Shown piece after piece: positions 7,760 to 17,835 of a DNA stretch of 59,248 bases. The number at the start of each line of letters is the position of its first letter. Within the stretch, counting starts at the first letter, position 1. The notes below the pieces were generated by a model. It was not told the DNA's origin. It was given only the letters and a program-made list of their open reading frames with translations, and ran no database searches. Both the position numbers and the translations under genes were made by a program. Origin of the DNA: Neisseria sp. (lineage in GTDB: Bacteria > Pseudomonadota > Gammaproteobacteria > Burkholderiales > Neisseriaceae); the NCBI RefSeq assembly GCF_030527965.1, contig NZ_JAUMZU010000019.1:1-59248 (forward strand), read 5' to 3'.

Positions 7760-7987
7760 AAAGGCTCTTTCTTTACGAATGGATAATCACGCTATTCGAG
7801 GCTTTCAGACAGCCTGATTATCCATTATTTGGCAGGGCATTCGATTGGTATTCCATAGGCGGTTTTAGGCTTCGATAATAGTGCCGATATTTTAAAAATA
7901 CAATTTGCGTGTTTTTGAAAACGGCACGGATTGAGTTGTATTGAATCAAGGGAATCATTGCTTTTCAGACAGGCTTTATTAATTTCT

Positions 7988-9064
7988 TTATTGTACTGCC
8001 GGATAAAACAACCCTGTTCCGCGTAGTTGCAGGTTGAGGGTTTGCCCTGCGGCGGTTTGGGTTTGGTAGTTGCTTTCGAGCATTAATGGGGTGCCGTTGG
8101 CGTTGAGGTGAAGTATGGTGGTTTTGCCTTGAAATTCGATTTGTTCAACTGTTGCGGTGATTGTGTTTGGTTGGTCTGGTGTGTTGCTGGTGGGGATAAA
8201 TTGTTCGGGGCGGAGCAGTAGGGTGCCGTTTTGGTTGGCCGCGGCAGGGTTGGGGCTGATGGCGATGATGCCGAGCGTGCAGCGGACGTTGCTGCCGGAG
8301 GCGTCGGCTTGGGCCGGCAGGGTAATGCTCTCGCCGATAAATTCGGCTGTAGCCAGATGCTGAGGCGACCAATACAGTGTTTGCGGATTGCCTGTTTGTA
8401 ATATCCGGCCTTGTTGGAGCATGGCGATTTGGTCGGCGTAACGCAAGGCTTCGTCGCGGTCGTGGGTAACGAAGATGGCGCTGGTGCGGCTTTGGCGCAG
8501 CGCGGCAAGCATGTCGTGGCGGATTTGTTGGCGCAGGTGTTCGTCTAGCGCGGAAAACGGTTCGTCTAACAGAATCAGCTCGGGGGAAGGGGCGAGGGCG
8601 CGGGCGAGGGCGACGCGTTGTTGTTGCCCGCCGGAAAGTTCGTGAGGCATGCGTTTGGCCAGCTCGGTGATGCCGGTTAGCGCCATGACTTCGTTAATGC
8701 GCGTGCGCTCGGCATCGGTTTTGCCTTTGCCGTTGCCCAGCCCGTAGGCGATGTTGCGGTAGACGTTGAGGTGTGGAAAGAGTATGCCTTCTTGTACGAC
8801 GTAGCCCAGATGGCGCAAGCGGGTGGGTATGTGGATTTGGGCGGATGCGATGGTTTGGTTGTGTAGCAAGATTTCGCCGCTGTCGGGGCGTTCGAAGCCG
8901 GCGATGGTGCGCAATAGTGTGGTTTTGCCGCAGCCGGAGGGGCCGATTAAAAAGAGAATTTCGCCCGGGTTTAAGGTGAGCGAGATGTCTTGCAATACGG
9001 CGGTATCGCCGAATTTTTTGTATAGGTGGCTGATGGAGAGCAGAGGGGCGGGTGATGTGGTCAT
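7988..9064 (-). CDS. fbpC: Ferric iron ABC transporter ATP-binding protein
   Basis: 358 aa. It hydrolyses ATP for ferric iron uptake through the FbpB permease. Walker A GPSGCGKTT (41-49), signature LSGGQQQR (143-150), Walker B LILLDEP (163-169), a D-loop SALDE and the switch His in FVTHD are all present. The C-terminal ~110 residues form the TOBE-like domain of CUT1/Fbp-type ATPases. The gene begins 2 bp after fbpB and is the last in fbpABC. A DUS-like TTCAGACAGGCT lies just past its end (7965-7976). The family includes sulfate, spermidine and Fe3+ importers; the neighbouring FbpA-like protein decides for iron. Confidence 0.92.
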   Translation of the reverse strand: MTTSPAPLLSISHLYKKFGDTAVLQDISLTLNPGEILFLIGPSGCGKTTLLRTIAGFERPDSGEILLHNQTIASAQIHIPTRLRHLGYVVQEGILFPHLNVYRNIAYGLGNGKGKTDAERTRINEVMALTGITELAKRMPHELSGGQQQRVALARALAPSPELILLDEPFSALDEHLRQQIRHDMLAALRQSRTSAIFVTHDRDEALRYADQIAMLQQGRILQTGNPQTLYWSPQHLATAEFIGESITLPAQADASGSNVRCTLGIIAISPNPAAANQNGTLLLRPEQFIPTSNTPDQPNTITATVEQIEFQGKTTILHLNANGTPLMLESNYQTQTAAGQTLNLQLRGTGLFYPAVQ

Positions 9065-9066
9065 GG

Positions 9067-10590
9067 TTATTTAAAGGCGTATTTTTTTAACAGGAAAACG
9101 GGGATGCCGGAAAACAATACCAACATGATGGCGTAGGGCGTGGCAGCGGCATACTGGGCGTCGCTGGTGTATTCCCAAACGGCGGTGGAAAGGGTTTTGA
9201 TGTCGTCGGGCGTAAGCAGCAGCGTGGCGGTCAATTCTTTCATGAGATTGAGGAAGACCAGTGCGAAAGCGGCGGCAATGCCGGGCAGGATGGCGGGAAC
9301 AATCAGGGTGCGGAAGATATAGAAATTGCCGCGCCCTAAGGTTTGGGCAACTTTCTCAATGTTTTCGGGCAGCATTTCCAGCGTGCTACGCAGCGTGGTT
9401 TGGGCCATCGGCAGGTAAAGCATGAAATAAGCCGCAACGACGACGAAAAAGGTTTGGTACAGCGGGCGGGCATAATTGATGCTGAAATAGACCAGCGAGA
9501 GCGCGATAACCAAGCCGGGCACGGCATGCAGCAGATAGGGCAGGCGATCCACCCATACGGTTAACCGGCTTTGGTAGCGCACGGCGGCCCACACTAGTGG
9601 CAGCGCAGCCAGTACGGTAACGGCGGCACCGAGCGCCGAGATGATGAGTGAATGGGTAAAAGCATCGAAAAAGGCCGAATATTGCCATGCGTTTTGACCG
9701 GATGTGCCGATAACCAGCCAATATAAGAGTGTGCTGACCGGCACGCCTATGCTAAGAATGAACAGTGCGCTGAAAAATATCATCAACAGTATTTGTTTGC
9801 CTGGTTTGAGTGGCTTGACAGGATAAGGCCGTAAAACGCCTTTGCCGCTGTGATAGCGTTTGGCTTTGCCGCGAAACAGGATTTCCGCCGATACAACGAT
9901 AAAGCATACCGCCAGCAGCACGGCAGAGAGCAGTGCGGCGGTCGCGTTGTTGAATGACATCTCATATTCTTGAAAAATGGCGGTGGTAAAGGTTTGGTAG
10001 TTTAGGATGGAAACGGCGCCGAACTCAACCAGCATGTGCAATGCAATCAATAAGATGCTGCTGCCGATGGCGGGTTTGAGCTGAGGGAAAACGCTGTGAA
10101 AAAAAGTATAGGCCGAGCTTTTCCCCAGCGACAGGCTTACTTCTTCAAAGGAGCGGTCGAGCCGCTTTAGTGTGGCGGCAACGGGCAGGTAGGCCAAGGG
10201 AAACGAACTCAGGGTCATAATCATAATGGTGCCCCAAAAACCTTCTACGCGGAAGGTCAGGCTAATCCATGTGAAACAGCTTACAAAGGCGGGCACGCAT
10301 AAGGGCAATGTCATTGCGACTTGAAAAAACGCTTTGCCCCAAAAGCGGTAACGCTCCAGCCAGAACGCGCATAGTGTGCCGATAACGATGGAAAAAAAGG
10401 TAACCAAAAGCATCAGCAGCAAGGTGTTGCTGAGCAAATCCCACATACGTGGCCGCCATAAAAGCGCCATGCTGCGCGCCCAGCCGACATCGGCGGTACG
10501 CAACAATACATATAGAAAAGGCAGCGTGAGCGGCAGGCTGATGATGAGAATCAGCAGAGTCAGGGCAAGGGGCGGGCGACGCGACGGCAT
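9067..10590 (-). CDS. fbpB: Ferric iron ABC transporter permease
   Basis: 507 aa, the duplicated two-lobe permease of the Fbp/Sfu/HitB type with about twelve predicted membrane helices. Each lobe has an EAA-type ATPase-contact loop (FEEVSLSLGKSSAYTFFHSV about one third along; IEKVAQTLGRGNFYIFRT in the second half). It forms the inner-membrane channel taking Fe3+ from FbpA. It lies between fbpA and fbpC with only 2 bp to fbpC. No sign of damage. Confidence 0.92.
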   Translation of the reverse strand: MPSRRPPLALTLLILIISLPLTLPFLYVLLRTADVGWARSMALLWRPRMWDLLSNTLLLMLLVTFFSIVIGTLCAFWLERYRFWGKAFFQVAMTLPLCVPAFVSCFTWISLTFRVEGFWGTIMIMTLSSFPLAYLPVAATLKRLDRSFEEVSLSLGKSSAYTFFHSVFPQLKPAIGSSILLIALHMLVEFGAVSILNYQTFTTAIFQEYEMSFNNATAALLSAVLLAVCFIVVSAEILFRGKAKRYHSGKGVLRPYPVKPLKPGKQILLMIFFSALFILSIGVPVSTLLYWLVIGTSGQNAWQYSAFFDAFTHSLIISALGAAVTVLAALPLVWAAVRYQSRLTVWVDRLPYLLHAVPGLVIALSLVYFSINYARPLYQTFFVVVAAYFMLYLPMAQTTLRSTLEMLPENIEKVAQTLGRGNFYIFRTLIVPAILPGIAAAFALVFLNLMKELTATLLLTPDDIKTLSTAVWEYTSDAQYAAATPYAIMLVLFSGIPVFLLKKYAFK

Positions 10591-10732
10591 GAAATGTATC
10601 TCGGGCAGGGTTTCAGACAGGCTTTTGGCGCTTGAAAAGCAACATACTCGGGGTTAGCCCGAGTATGTTGAATAGAACCAGTACGAGCCGGTTGCTTTAA
10701 AATAGCTTATGCCTGAAATCAGGCGGTTTTAA

Positions 10733-11860
<1,128 letters not shown>

Positions 11861-11911
11861 TTATATTAAACTACATCTGATTACACCAACCACAGCCATA
11901 GCGAGAATATT

Positions 11912-12880
11912 ATGCAAACTTTTTCCTCTTTTCTTCAGCAGCATCTGACCGCACACAATCTGCCTGTTGCGCTCGGCAGCGTTTTGGAATCGACTGTTGC
12001 GGCTTGTGTCGACATCAGTGAAAAAGTTCGCCAAGGCGCGCTGGCCGGGATTTTGGGCGAGGCCGGCTCGGGCAACGTGCAGGGCGAGGAGCAGAAAAAA
12101 TTGGACGTTATCGCCAACCGGTTGCTGATTGAGCGGCTGCAAGCCAATCCTGCCGTTGCCGGGCTGGCCAGCGAGGAGGAAGATACTTTCGTTTCCTGCC
12201 ATGAAAACGGCGGTTATTTGGTTTTGTTCGATCCGCTTGACGGTTCTTCCAATATCGACGTGAATATTTCCGTCGGTACGATTTTTTCCGTGCTTGCCAA
12301 GCCCGAAGGGCCGTTGGAAACTGCATCTTTCCTGCAAAAAGGGCGGGCGCAAGTGGCCAGCGGCTATGTGCTGTACGGGCCTCAGACCCAGCTTGTGTTT
12401 ACGGTAAAACACGGTGTGTTTGTTTTTACCTTGAATGCGCAAAACGAATTTATTCTGACGCAGGAAACCCCGCGCGTACCCGAGCAAACTAAAGAATATG
12501 CCATCAATGCTTCCAACCAGCGCCATTGGTTCGCACCCGTGCAGCAATACGTTAAACTTCTGCTGGCGGGCGACACCGGCGCGCGCGGCAAAAACTATAA
12601 TATGCGCTGGGTGGCCAGCATGGTGGCGGAAATTCACCGTATTCTGATGCGCGGCGGCGTGTTTCTTTATCCGGCCGACAAACGCGACCCTTCCAAACCG
12701 GGCAAACTCCGTCTGATGTATGAAGCCAATCCGTTAAGCCTGATTATTGAGCAGGCGGGCGGCAGCAGCAGCAATGCGATGCAGAATATGCTGGATATCA
12801 GCCCGGAAGGCCTGCACCAGCGCGTGGCCGTGGTGATCGGCAGCAAGGAAGAAGTGGAATATGTAAACGGATTACATTGA
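11912..12880 (+). CDS. fbp: Class I fructose-1,6-bisphosphatase
   Basis: 322 aa. It converts fructose-1,6-bisphosphate to fructose-6-phosphate in gluconeogenesis. The metal-binding FDPLDGSSNID is at 106-116, with upstream acidic ligands in SEEED (88-92). The sugar-phosphate region YNMRWVASMVAEIHR and the final GGSSSN are as in the class I family. Divergent from fbpA; ends in a DUS-pair terminator. Despite the similar name it is unrelated to fbpABC. Confidence 0.95.
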   Translation: MQTFSSFLQQHLTAHNLPVALGSVLESTVAACVDISEKVRQGALAGILGEAGSGNVQGEEQKKLDVIANRLLIERLQANPAVAGLASEEEDTFVSCHENGGYLVLFDPLDGSSNIDVNISVGTIFSVLAKPEGPLETASFLQKGRAQVASGYVLYGPQTQLVFTVKHGVFVFTLNAQNEFILTQETPRVPEQTKEYAINASNQRHWFAPVQQYVKLLLAGDTGARGKNYNMRWVASMVAEIHRILMRGGVFLYPADKRDPSKPGKLRLMYEANPLSLIIEQAGGSSSNAMQNMLDISPEGLHQRVAVVIGSKEEVEYVNGLH

Positions 12881-12908
12881 TTGCGTCGATATTCAAGTTT
12901 GTTGCGGC

Positions 12909-12953
12909 AATGCCTGTCTGAAAAAGCGGAATACATTTTTCAGACAGGCATTT
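12909..12953 (+). terminator. DUS-pair terminator after fbp
   Basis: AATGCCTGTCTGAAAAA and its complement flank a short loop, followed by TTTG. Both arms are intact DUS. Confidence 0.85.
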
Positions 12954-13041
12954 GTTTGTTTTTACATTATAAAAACACAAGCCAACCTGCATCTTCAGCA
13001 TAATTTCGGCACAATAAAAATTCAGACCGAAAGGACAATAA

Positions 13042-13605
13042 ATGAAAGCACTGCATTTGGTTGCAGCTATCGCTATCGGGCTCGTTACGCTGGTTGTTCA
13101 CGCAGAAACGCGCGCCGAAATCGACACAAACATGGGAACGATCAAACTCTCGCTCGACGAACAGAAAGCGCCCAAAACCGTGGCGAACTTCGTGAAATAT
13201 GCCGACAAAGGCTTTTATAACGGCACGGTTTTTCACCGTGTGATCGACGGTTTTATGATTCAGGGCGGCGGCTTCACGCCGGACTTGGCGCAAAAATCAA
13301 CGGAAAAAGCCATTAGCAACGAAGCGGCCAATGGGCTGAAAAACAGCAAAGGCACCATCGCCATGGCACGCACCGCGCTGCCCAATTCGGCCACCAGCCA
13401 GTTTTTCATCAATCTGGCGGATAATGATTTCCTTAATCGGCGTGGCAGCGACATCCGCAATGCCGGCTATGCCGTTTTCGGCAAAGTAACCGACGGTATG
13501 GATGTGGTGGAGCGCATTGCCAAAGTGCAAACCACCGACCGCGCCCAGCATCAGAACGTACCGGTCGAGCCAGTCATTATCAAAAAGGTAACCATTCTGA
13601 AATAG
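13042..13605 (+). CDS. ppiA: Periplasmic cyclophilin-type peptidyl-prolyl isomerase
   Basis: 187 aa with a signal peptide ending VVHA. It catalyses proline cis-trans isomerisation during folding of exported proteins. Hallmarks are FHRVIDGFMIQGG (active-site Arg in FHRV), SQFFINLADNDFLN and the closing GYAVFGKVTDGMDVVE. The length fits a single-domain PpiA. AAAGGAC precedes the ATG by seven bases. Transcribed alone, with a DUS hairpin behind it. Confidence 0.92.
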   Translation: MKALHLVAAIAIGLVTLVVHAETRAEIDTNMGTIKLSLDEQKAPKTVANFVKYADKGFYNGTVFHRVIDGFMIQGGGFTPDLAQKSTEKAISNEAANGLKNSKGTIAMARTALPNSATSQFFINLADNDFLNRRGSDIRNAGYAVFGKVTDGMDVVERIAKVQTTDRAQHQNVPVEPVIIKKVTILK

Positions 13606-13632
13606 CCGCCTGATTTAGATATGATAGGGTTT

Positions 13633-13670
13633 GCCAATGCCTGTCTGAAAGTTTTCAGACAGGCATTGGC
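13633..13670 (+). terminator. DUS-pair terminator after ppiA
   Basis: GCCAATGCCTGTCTGAAA pairs perfectly with its complement across a 2-bp loop. The stem is extended beyond the DUS by GCCAA/TTGGC. Confidence 0.8.
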
Positions 13671-13772
13671 TTATTGATGATTAATCAGTATTTTCTATCG
13701 GGCAATTTACCCGATTTTCGGTTTCGGCTAGAATGAAATTTCCTATCATTTTCTCTACATCAGGAGCCTAAT

Positions 13773-14336
13773 ATGAAAAAAGCCCTTATTGCCGCCTTGT
13801 TTGCCGTCATGGCCGCCGGCGCCGGCGCCGCCAGCTATAAAATCGACCATTTCCATACCAACGCCCGTTTCAATATCGACCATTTCGGCACTAGCACCAA
13901 TGTCGGCGGTTTCTACGGGTTAAACGGCACCTTGGAATTCGATCCGGCCAAACGCCAAGGCTCGGTCGACCTGACCATTCCGGTCAGCACCTTGCAAACC
14001 GGCAGCTTGGAATTTACCAATCATCTGAAATCGGCTTCTTTGTTTAACGCTGAAAAATTCCCTGAAATGCGTTTTGTGTCGACCAAATTTAATTTCAACG
14101 GCAAAAAACTGCTTTCCGTTGATGGCAACCTGACGATGCTGGGCAAAACCCAGCCAGTTAAGCTGAAAGCGGAGAAATTCAACTGCTATGACAGCCCCGT
14201 GCTGAAAACACAAGCCTGCGGCGGCGATTTCACCACCACCATCGACCGCACCAAATGGGGCATGGATTATCTGGTGAAAGAAGGCATGAGCAAGCAAGTC
14301 AAGCTCAACATCCAAATCGAAGCCGGCAAACAATAA
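13773..14336 (+). CDS. YceI-family periplasmic protein
   Basis: 187 aa with a signal peptide cut after GAGAA. YceI proteins are small lipocalin-like beta-barrels that bind isoprenoid chains. The opening YKIDHFHTNARFNIDHFG, the middle LTMLGKTQPVKL and the late DRTKWGMDYL are the standard family segments. Two internal cysteines (NCYDSP, TQACGG) match the pattern of YceI proteins with a disulfide. Single-gene unit with its own ribosome site (CAGGAG) and a DUS hairpin after it. Exact cellular role is unknown in the family. Confidence 0.92.
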   Translation: MKKALIAALFAVMAAGAGAASYKIDHFHTNARFNIDHFGTSTNVGGFYGLNGTLEFDPAKRQGSVDLTIPVSTLQTGSLEFTNHLKSASLFNAEKFPEMRFVSTKFNFNGKKLLSVDGNLTMLGKTQPVKLKAEKFNCYDSPVLKTQACGGDFTTTIDRTKWGMDYLVKEGMSKQVKLNIQIEAGKQ

Positions 14337-14352
14337 GCGAATTGCCCGCAGC

Positions 14353-14388
14353 AAATGCCTGTCTGAACGTTTTCAGACAGGCATTTTT
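14353..14388 (+). terminator. DUS-pair terminator after yceI
   Basis: AAATGCCTGTCTGAA / TTCAGACAGGCATTT with a four-base loop, followed by TT. Confidence 0.85.
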
Positions 14389-14492
14389 AAAGCCCGATGA
14401 AACGTAAACAATGCAGCGCCATTCCCTCGATGCTTTAAGAAAACGCCGATTCTTGGCATAATAAACGCTTTCTTTCTCTCAAAGCCCCCGCA

Positions 14493-15782
14493 ATGACCGA
14501 TTCCATCCGCCTTCCCGCCTGTCGCCTCAAGCCTTCAAACGTAGCGCTGCCCGGTTCCAAAAGCATCAGCAACCGAACGCTGCTTCTGGCCGCTTTGTCT
14601 GACAATACCTGCACCATCAAATCCCTGTTGAAGTCCGATGATACCGACCGCATGCTCGAAGCGCTCGAAACCTTGGGCGTGAAGCTACAACGCAACGGGC
14701 AAGACTGGTTGGTGCACGGCGCTTCCGGCCAGTTTCCCGAGCGCGGCGCCGATTTGTTTTTAGGCAATGCCGGCACCGCATTTAGGCCGCTAACCGCGGT
14801 TTTGGCCGTGCTCGGCGGTGATTACCATCTGCATGGCGTGCCCCGCATGCACGAGCGGCCGATTGGCGACTTGGTCGACGCCTTGCGCATTGCCGGCGCG
14901 CAAATCGATTATTTGGGCAATCAAGGCTATCCGCCGCTGCATATCGGCGAAAGGCAGCAAGCGGGGGATCGTCTGATTCCGATTCGCAGCAACGTTTCCA
15001 GCCAATACCTGACCGCCCTTCTGATGGCTTTGCCGCTGACCGGCGAAGCGTTTGAAATCAAAGTGGCGGGCGAATTAATTTCCAAGCCGTATATCGACAT
15101 CACGCTCAGATTGATGGCCAATTTCGGCGTTAAAGTAGAGCACCACGATTACCAGAGCTTCCATATTCCCGCCGACAGCCGTTACCATGCGCCCGCGGTT
15201 GTTCATGTGGAAGGTGATGCTTCCAGCGCTTCTTATTTTCTGGCTGCCGGGTTGATATCGGGTGTGCCCATACGAGTAACCGGCTTGGGTAAACATGCCA
15301 TTCAGGGCGATGTGGCGTTTGCCGCCGAGTTGGAAAAAATCGGTGCCACCGTTATCTGGGGTGATGATTTCATCGAAGTCAGCCGCGCAGCCGATCAAAA
15401 AATACGGCCGTTTGATCTTGATGCCAACCATATTCCCGATGCCGCCATGACGCTCGCCATTGTTGCACTTGCCGCCGGAGAGCCATGCAGTTTGCGGAAT
15501 ATCGGCTCATGGCGGGTAAAAGAAACCGACCGCATCGCCGCCATGGCCAAAGAATTGCGCAAAGTCGGCGCAACCGTTACCGAAGAGGCCGATGCCATCC
15601 ACATCATTCCGCCGGCAACGCTCACGCCCGAAGCCGTGATTGATACTTATGACGACCACCGCATGGCGATGTGTTTTTCGCTGGTGTCGTTGCTCGGTGT
15701 GCCCATTGTGATTAACGATCCGAAATGTACGGATAAAACCTTCCCCGGCTATTTTGACGTGTTCGCTTCATTGCGTGCATAA
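14493..15782 (+). CDS. aroA: EPSP synthase (3-phosphoshikimate 1-carboxyvinyltransferase)
   Basis: 429 aa. It joins PEP to shikimate-3-phosphate in the chorismate pathway. [10 protein letters not shown] (19-28), [11 protein letters not shown] (class I pattern, with Phe where Met is usual), the central [13 protein letters not shown] and [17 protein letters not shown] are all seen. The length and motifs are those of a complete class I enzyme. Ends in a hairpin shared with convergent dps. Confidence 0.96.
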   Translation: MTDSIRLPACRLKPSNVALPGSKSISNRTLLLAALSDNTCTIKSLLKSDDTDRMLEALETLGVKLQRNGQDWLVHGASGQFPERGADLFLGNAGTAFRPLTAVLAVLGGDYHLHGVPRMHERPIGDLVDALRIAGAQIDYLGNQGYPPLHIGERQQAGDRLIPIRSNVSSQYLTALLMALPLTGEAFEIKVAGELISKPYIDITLRLMANFGVKVEHHDYQSFHIPADSRYHAPAVVHVEGDASSASYFLAAGLISGVPIRVTGLGKHAIQGDVAFAAELEKIGATVIWGDDFIEVSRAADQKIRPFDLDANHIPDAAMTLAIVALAAGEPCSLRNIGSWRVKETDRIAAMAKELRKVGATVTEEADAIHIIPPATLTPEAVIDTYDDHRMAMCFSLVSLLGVPIVINDPKCTDKTFPGYFDVFASLRA

Positions 15783-15801
15783 ACAAATAGCCGTCGAAAC
15801 T

Positions 15802-15838
15802 AAAAAGCCTGTCTGAAAATCTTTTCAGACAGGCTTTA
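15802..15838. terminator. Bidirectional DUS-pair terminator between aroA and dps
   Basis: AAAAGCCTGTCTGAAAA and its complement, in the A-type DUS form AGCCTGTCTGAA. It lies between two convergent genes and can serve both. Confidence 0.8.
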
Positions 15839-15862
15839 TTGTATTTTTCATCAACGGAATGC

Positions 15863-16333
15863 TTATTTACCCAAGATCGAGCGCAGCATCCAAGCGTTTT
15901 TCTCGTGCAGCTGCATTCTGGTGGTCAGCAAATCGCAAGTCGGCTCGTCGTTGGCGGCTTCGGCAGCGGGGAAAAGCTTGCGGCATGTGCGAACAATCAC
16001 TTCCTGCCCGGTCACTAAATCTTCCAGCATCTCTTCAGCCGATTTGCGGTTGTCGCCGTCGGTAATGTCGGTTAATTCGCTGAACTCGCGGTAAGAGCCA
16101 GGAGCAAGCTGACCCAAAGCACGGATGCGTTCGGCCACTTCGTCTACGGCGGTGGAGAGCTCAGTGTATTGTGTTTCAAACATATTGTGCAGAGAGTTGA
16201 ATTGAGGTCCGACCACGTTCCAGTGGTAGTTATGGGTTTTGATATACAAGCTGTATGTATCGGCCAATAATTTTGCCAAACCGGAAGCAACGGCTTGGCG
16301 TTGCTCGTCGGTCATGCCTATGTTGATTGCCAT
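15863..16333 (-). CDS. dps: Dps-family ferritin-like DNA-binding protein
   Basis: 156 aa from the ATG at 16333, which has AAAGGAA behind it; an upstream ATG would add 16 residues. It forms dodecamers that store iron and protect DNA from oxidants. The ferroxidase segment KTHNYHWNVVGPQFNSLHNM and the acidic partner FETQYTELSTAVDEVAERIRALG are the classic Dps inter-subunit site. Family members in this branch are often annotated as starvation-inducible or bacterioferritin-like. Single gene. Confidence 0.93.
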   Translation of the reverse strand: MAINIGMTDEQRQAVASGLAKLLADTYSLYIKTHNYHWNVVGPQFNSLHNMFETQYTELSTAVDEVAERIRALGQLAPGSYREFSELTDITDGDNRKSAEEMLEDLVTGQEVIVRTCRKLFPAAEAANDEPTCDLLTTRMQLHEKNAWMLRSILGK

Positions 16334-16716
16334 GATATTTTCCTTTGCTATGTTGAGATGAATTGAGTTCTGAAATATCAAACACTTTACTCAAGCGCTT
16401 TGCCGCATTCTACCGCCGCCGACTTGATTTGGGAATGCACCGAACATCCGCTAATCTGATACAGGCCTGCTTTGTCTTGCCGAACCGATTGATTTTGGGC
16501 CGGGAAATAAGCCGAAAAAAGGTGTTATGGCTTTATCCACCAGGGTTGTTGCAAACCCTCCAGTAAAACGGCCAAACGGATATCGTTATCCATAACTAAT
16601 GGCTTGTATTAGAAAAATCAATAGCTATTTTACTTTTGATTGCTGTTTTCTGGGTCGTTTATTATATCAGGATCAGCTTTCCATTCTCACGCTGGCACGG
16701 CATGGCGATTGAGCGA
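16334..16716. other. Intergenic region without a recognisable gene
   Basis: 383 bases between dps and the LysR gene. I see no convincing ORF or DUS. A short stem AGGGTT...AACCCT (16544-16561) is present, and the dps promoter should be here. Confidence 0.5.
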
Positions 16717-17610
16717 TTATATTTTGAGTTTGCTGATTAATGCCTTAAAAAGAGGGGAATTTTGCCTTCGGCTGGGATAATAGAGGTAATAGCCGTCATA
16801 ACTTTTTGCCCATTGCTGCAAAAGCGGAACCAGTTTTCCCGCTTCAATCTCAGTTTGAAACATATCCTGCGGTACCCATGCGATGCCCAAGCCGCTGAGC
16901 AGGTAATCCTTTTGCAGATAGCCATTGTTGGTTTTGAGCTGCCCTTGCGGCTGGATGCGTACGATACGGTCTTTTTGATGAGGGTCGGTAAATTCCCAAA
17001 TCATATTGCCGCCGGAGGTCGGCAAATGGTGCAATATGCAATTATGCGCCGTCAAATCATAAGGCGTTTCAGGAGTGCCGCGACTTTTCAGATAACTCGG
17101 GCTTGATACGGTGCACATTTTTAAACGCTCCGAAATCCGTATTGCAATCATGTCTTTCGCGACGTCATCGCCCAAGCGAATACCTGCATCAAATCGTTCG
17201 CTCACAATATCGACAAATCGGTTTTCCGCAAAAATTTCTAAATTGACTTCGGGATATTCATGCAAAAACTGCGTGAGCTTATCTTGTATTACATGATGAA
17301 ACACATGCTCTGTGCCGTTAATGCGTAAAGTGCCGCTAACGGCATTGCGGAATAGGCTCAGCTCGTTAATTTCATGGTCGATATTCTCAAATAATGGCGT
17401 CAGGCGTTGGTAAAGCTGCTCACCCGCATCGGTTGTGGAAATGCTTCTCGTGGTGCGATGGAGCAATTTGAGATTCAAACGCTCTTCAAGCCCACGGATG
17501 CAGTGGCTCAAGGCGGATTGCGATATGCCCATCTGGGCGCCTGCTTTGGTAAAGCTGCCTGCGCGTACGACAGTCAGAAAAGCACGTAAATCATTTAAGT
17601 TGCCAAGCAT
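16717..17610 (-). CDS. LysR-family transcriptional regulator
   Basis: 297 aa from the ATG at 17610 (typical length); an earlier ATG at 17664 is possible. The N-terminal helix-turn-helix reads FLTVVRAGSFTKAGAQMGISQSALSHCIRGLEERL, followed by the usual LLHRTTRSIS linker and a substrate-binding domain. It is divergent from an aldo-keto reductase with a 225-bp gap. LysR regulators commonly control their divergent neighbour, so the reductase is the likely target; the effector molecule is unknown. Confidence 0.88.
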   Translation of the reverse strand: MLGNLNDLRAFLTVVRAGSFTKAGAQMGISQSALSHCIRGLEERLNLKLLHRTTRSISTTDAGEQLYQRLTPLFENIDHEINELSLFRNAVSGTLRINGTEHVFHHVIQDKLTQFLHEYPEVNLEIFAENRFVDIVSERFDAGIRLGDDVAKDMIAIRISERLKMCTVSSPSYLKSRGTPETPYDLTAHNCILHHLPTSGGNMIWEFTDPHQKDRIVRIQPQGQLKTNNGYLQKDYLLSGLGIAWVPQDMFQTEIEAGKLVPLLQQWAKSYDGYYLYYPSRRQNSPLFKALISKLKI

Positions 17611-17835
17611 AAAATTTTTTTCATTTCGTTGTTGATAGCGGTTTGCCTGGATAGAGGGTTTCATTTAGGCAAAACGGGTATGTTTGATATATGATTTTTA
17701 TTCATAAGTTTAATCAGGCATTACCGTCTAATCAAGATAAATATTCTCCGATATACTGCATTTTATTGTGACATTGAAAGCAGGAAATTCAATGAAAAAC
17801 ATAATGTTAAATGACAATTGAGGAGTTGAAGCAAA

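Noticed and set aside
8083-8508. Long frames overlapping fbpC in other phases
   Set aside because: Low-complexity Pro/Ala/Thr-rich products on a GC-rich gene; shadows of fbpC.
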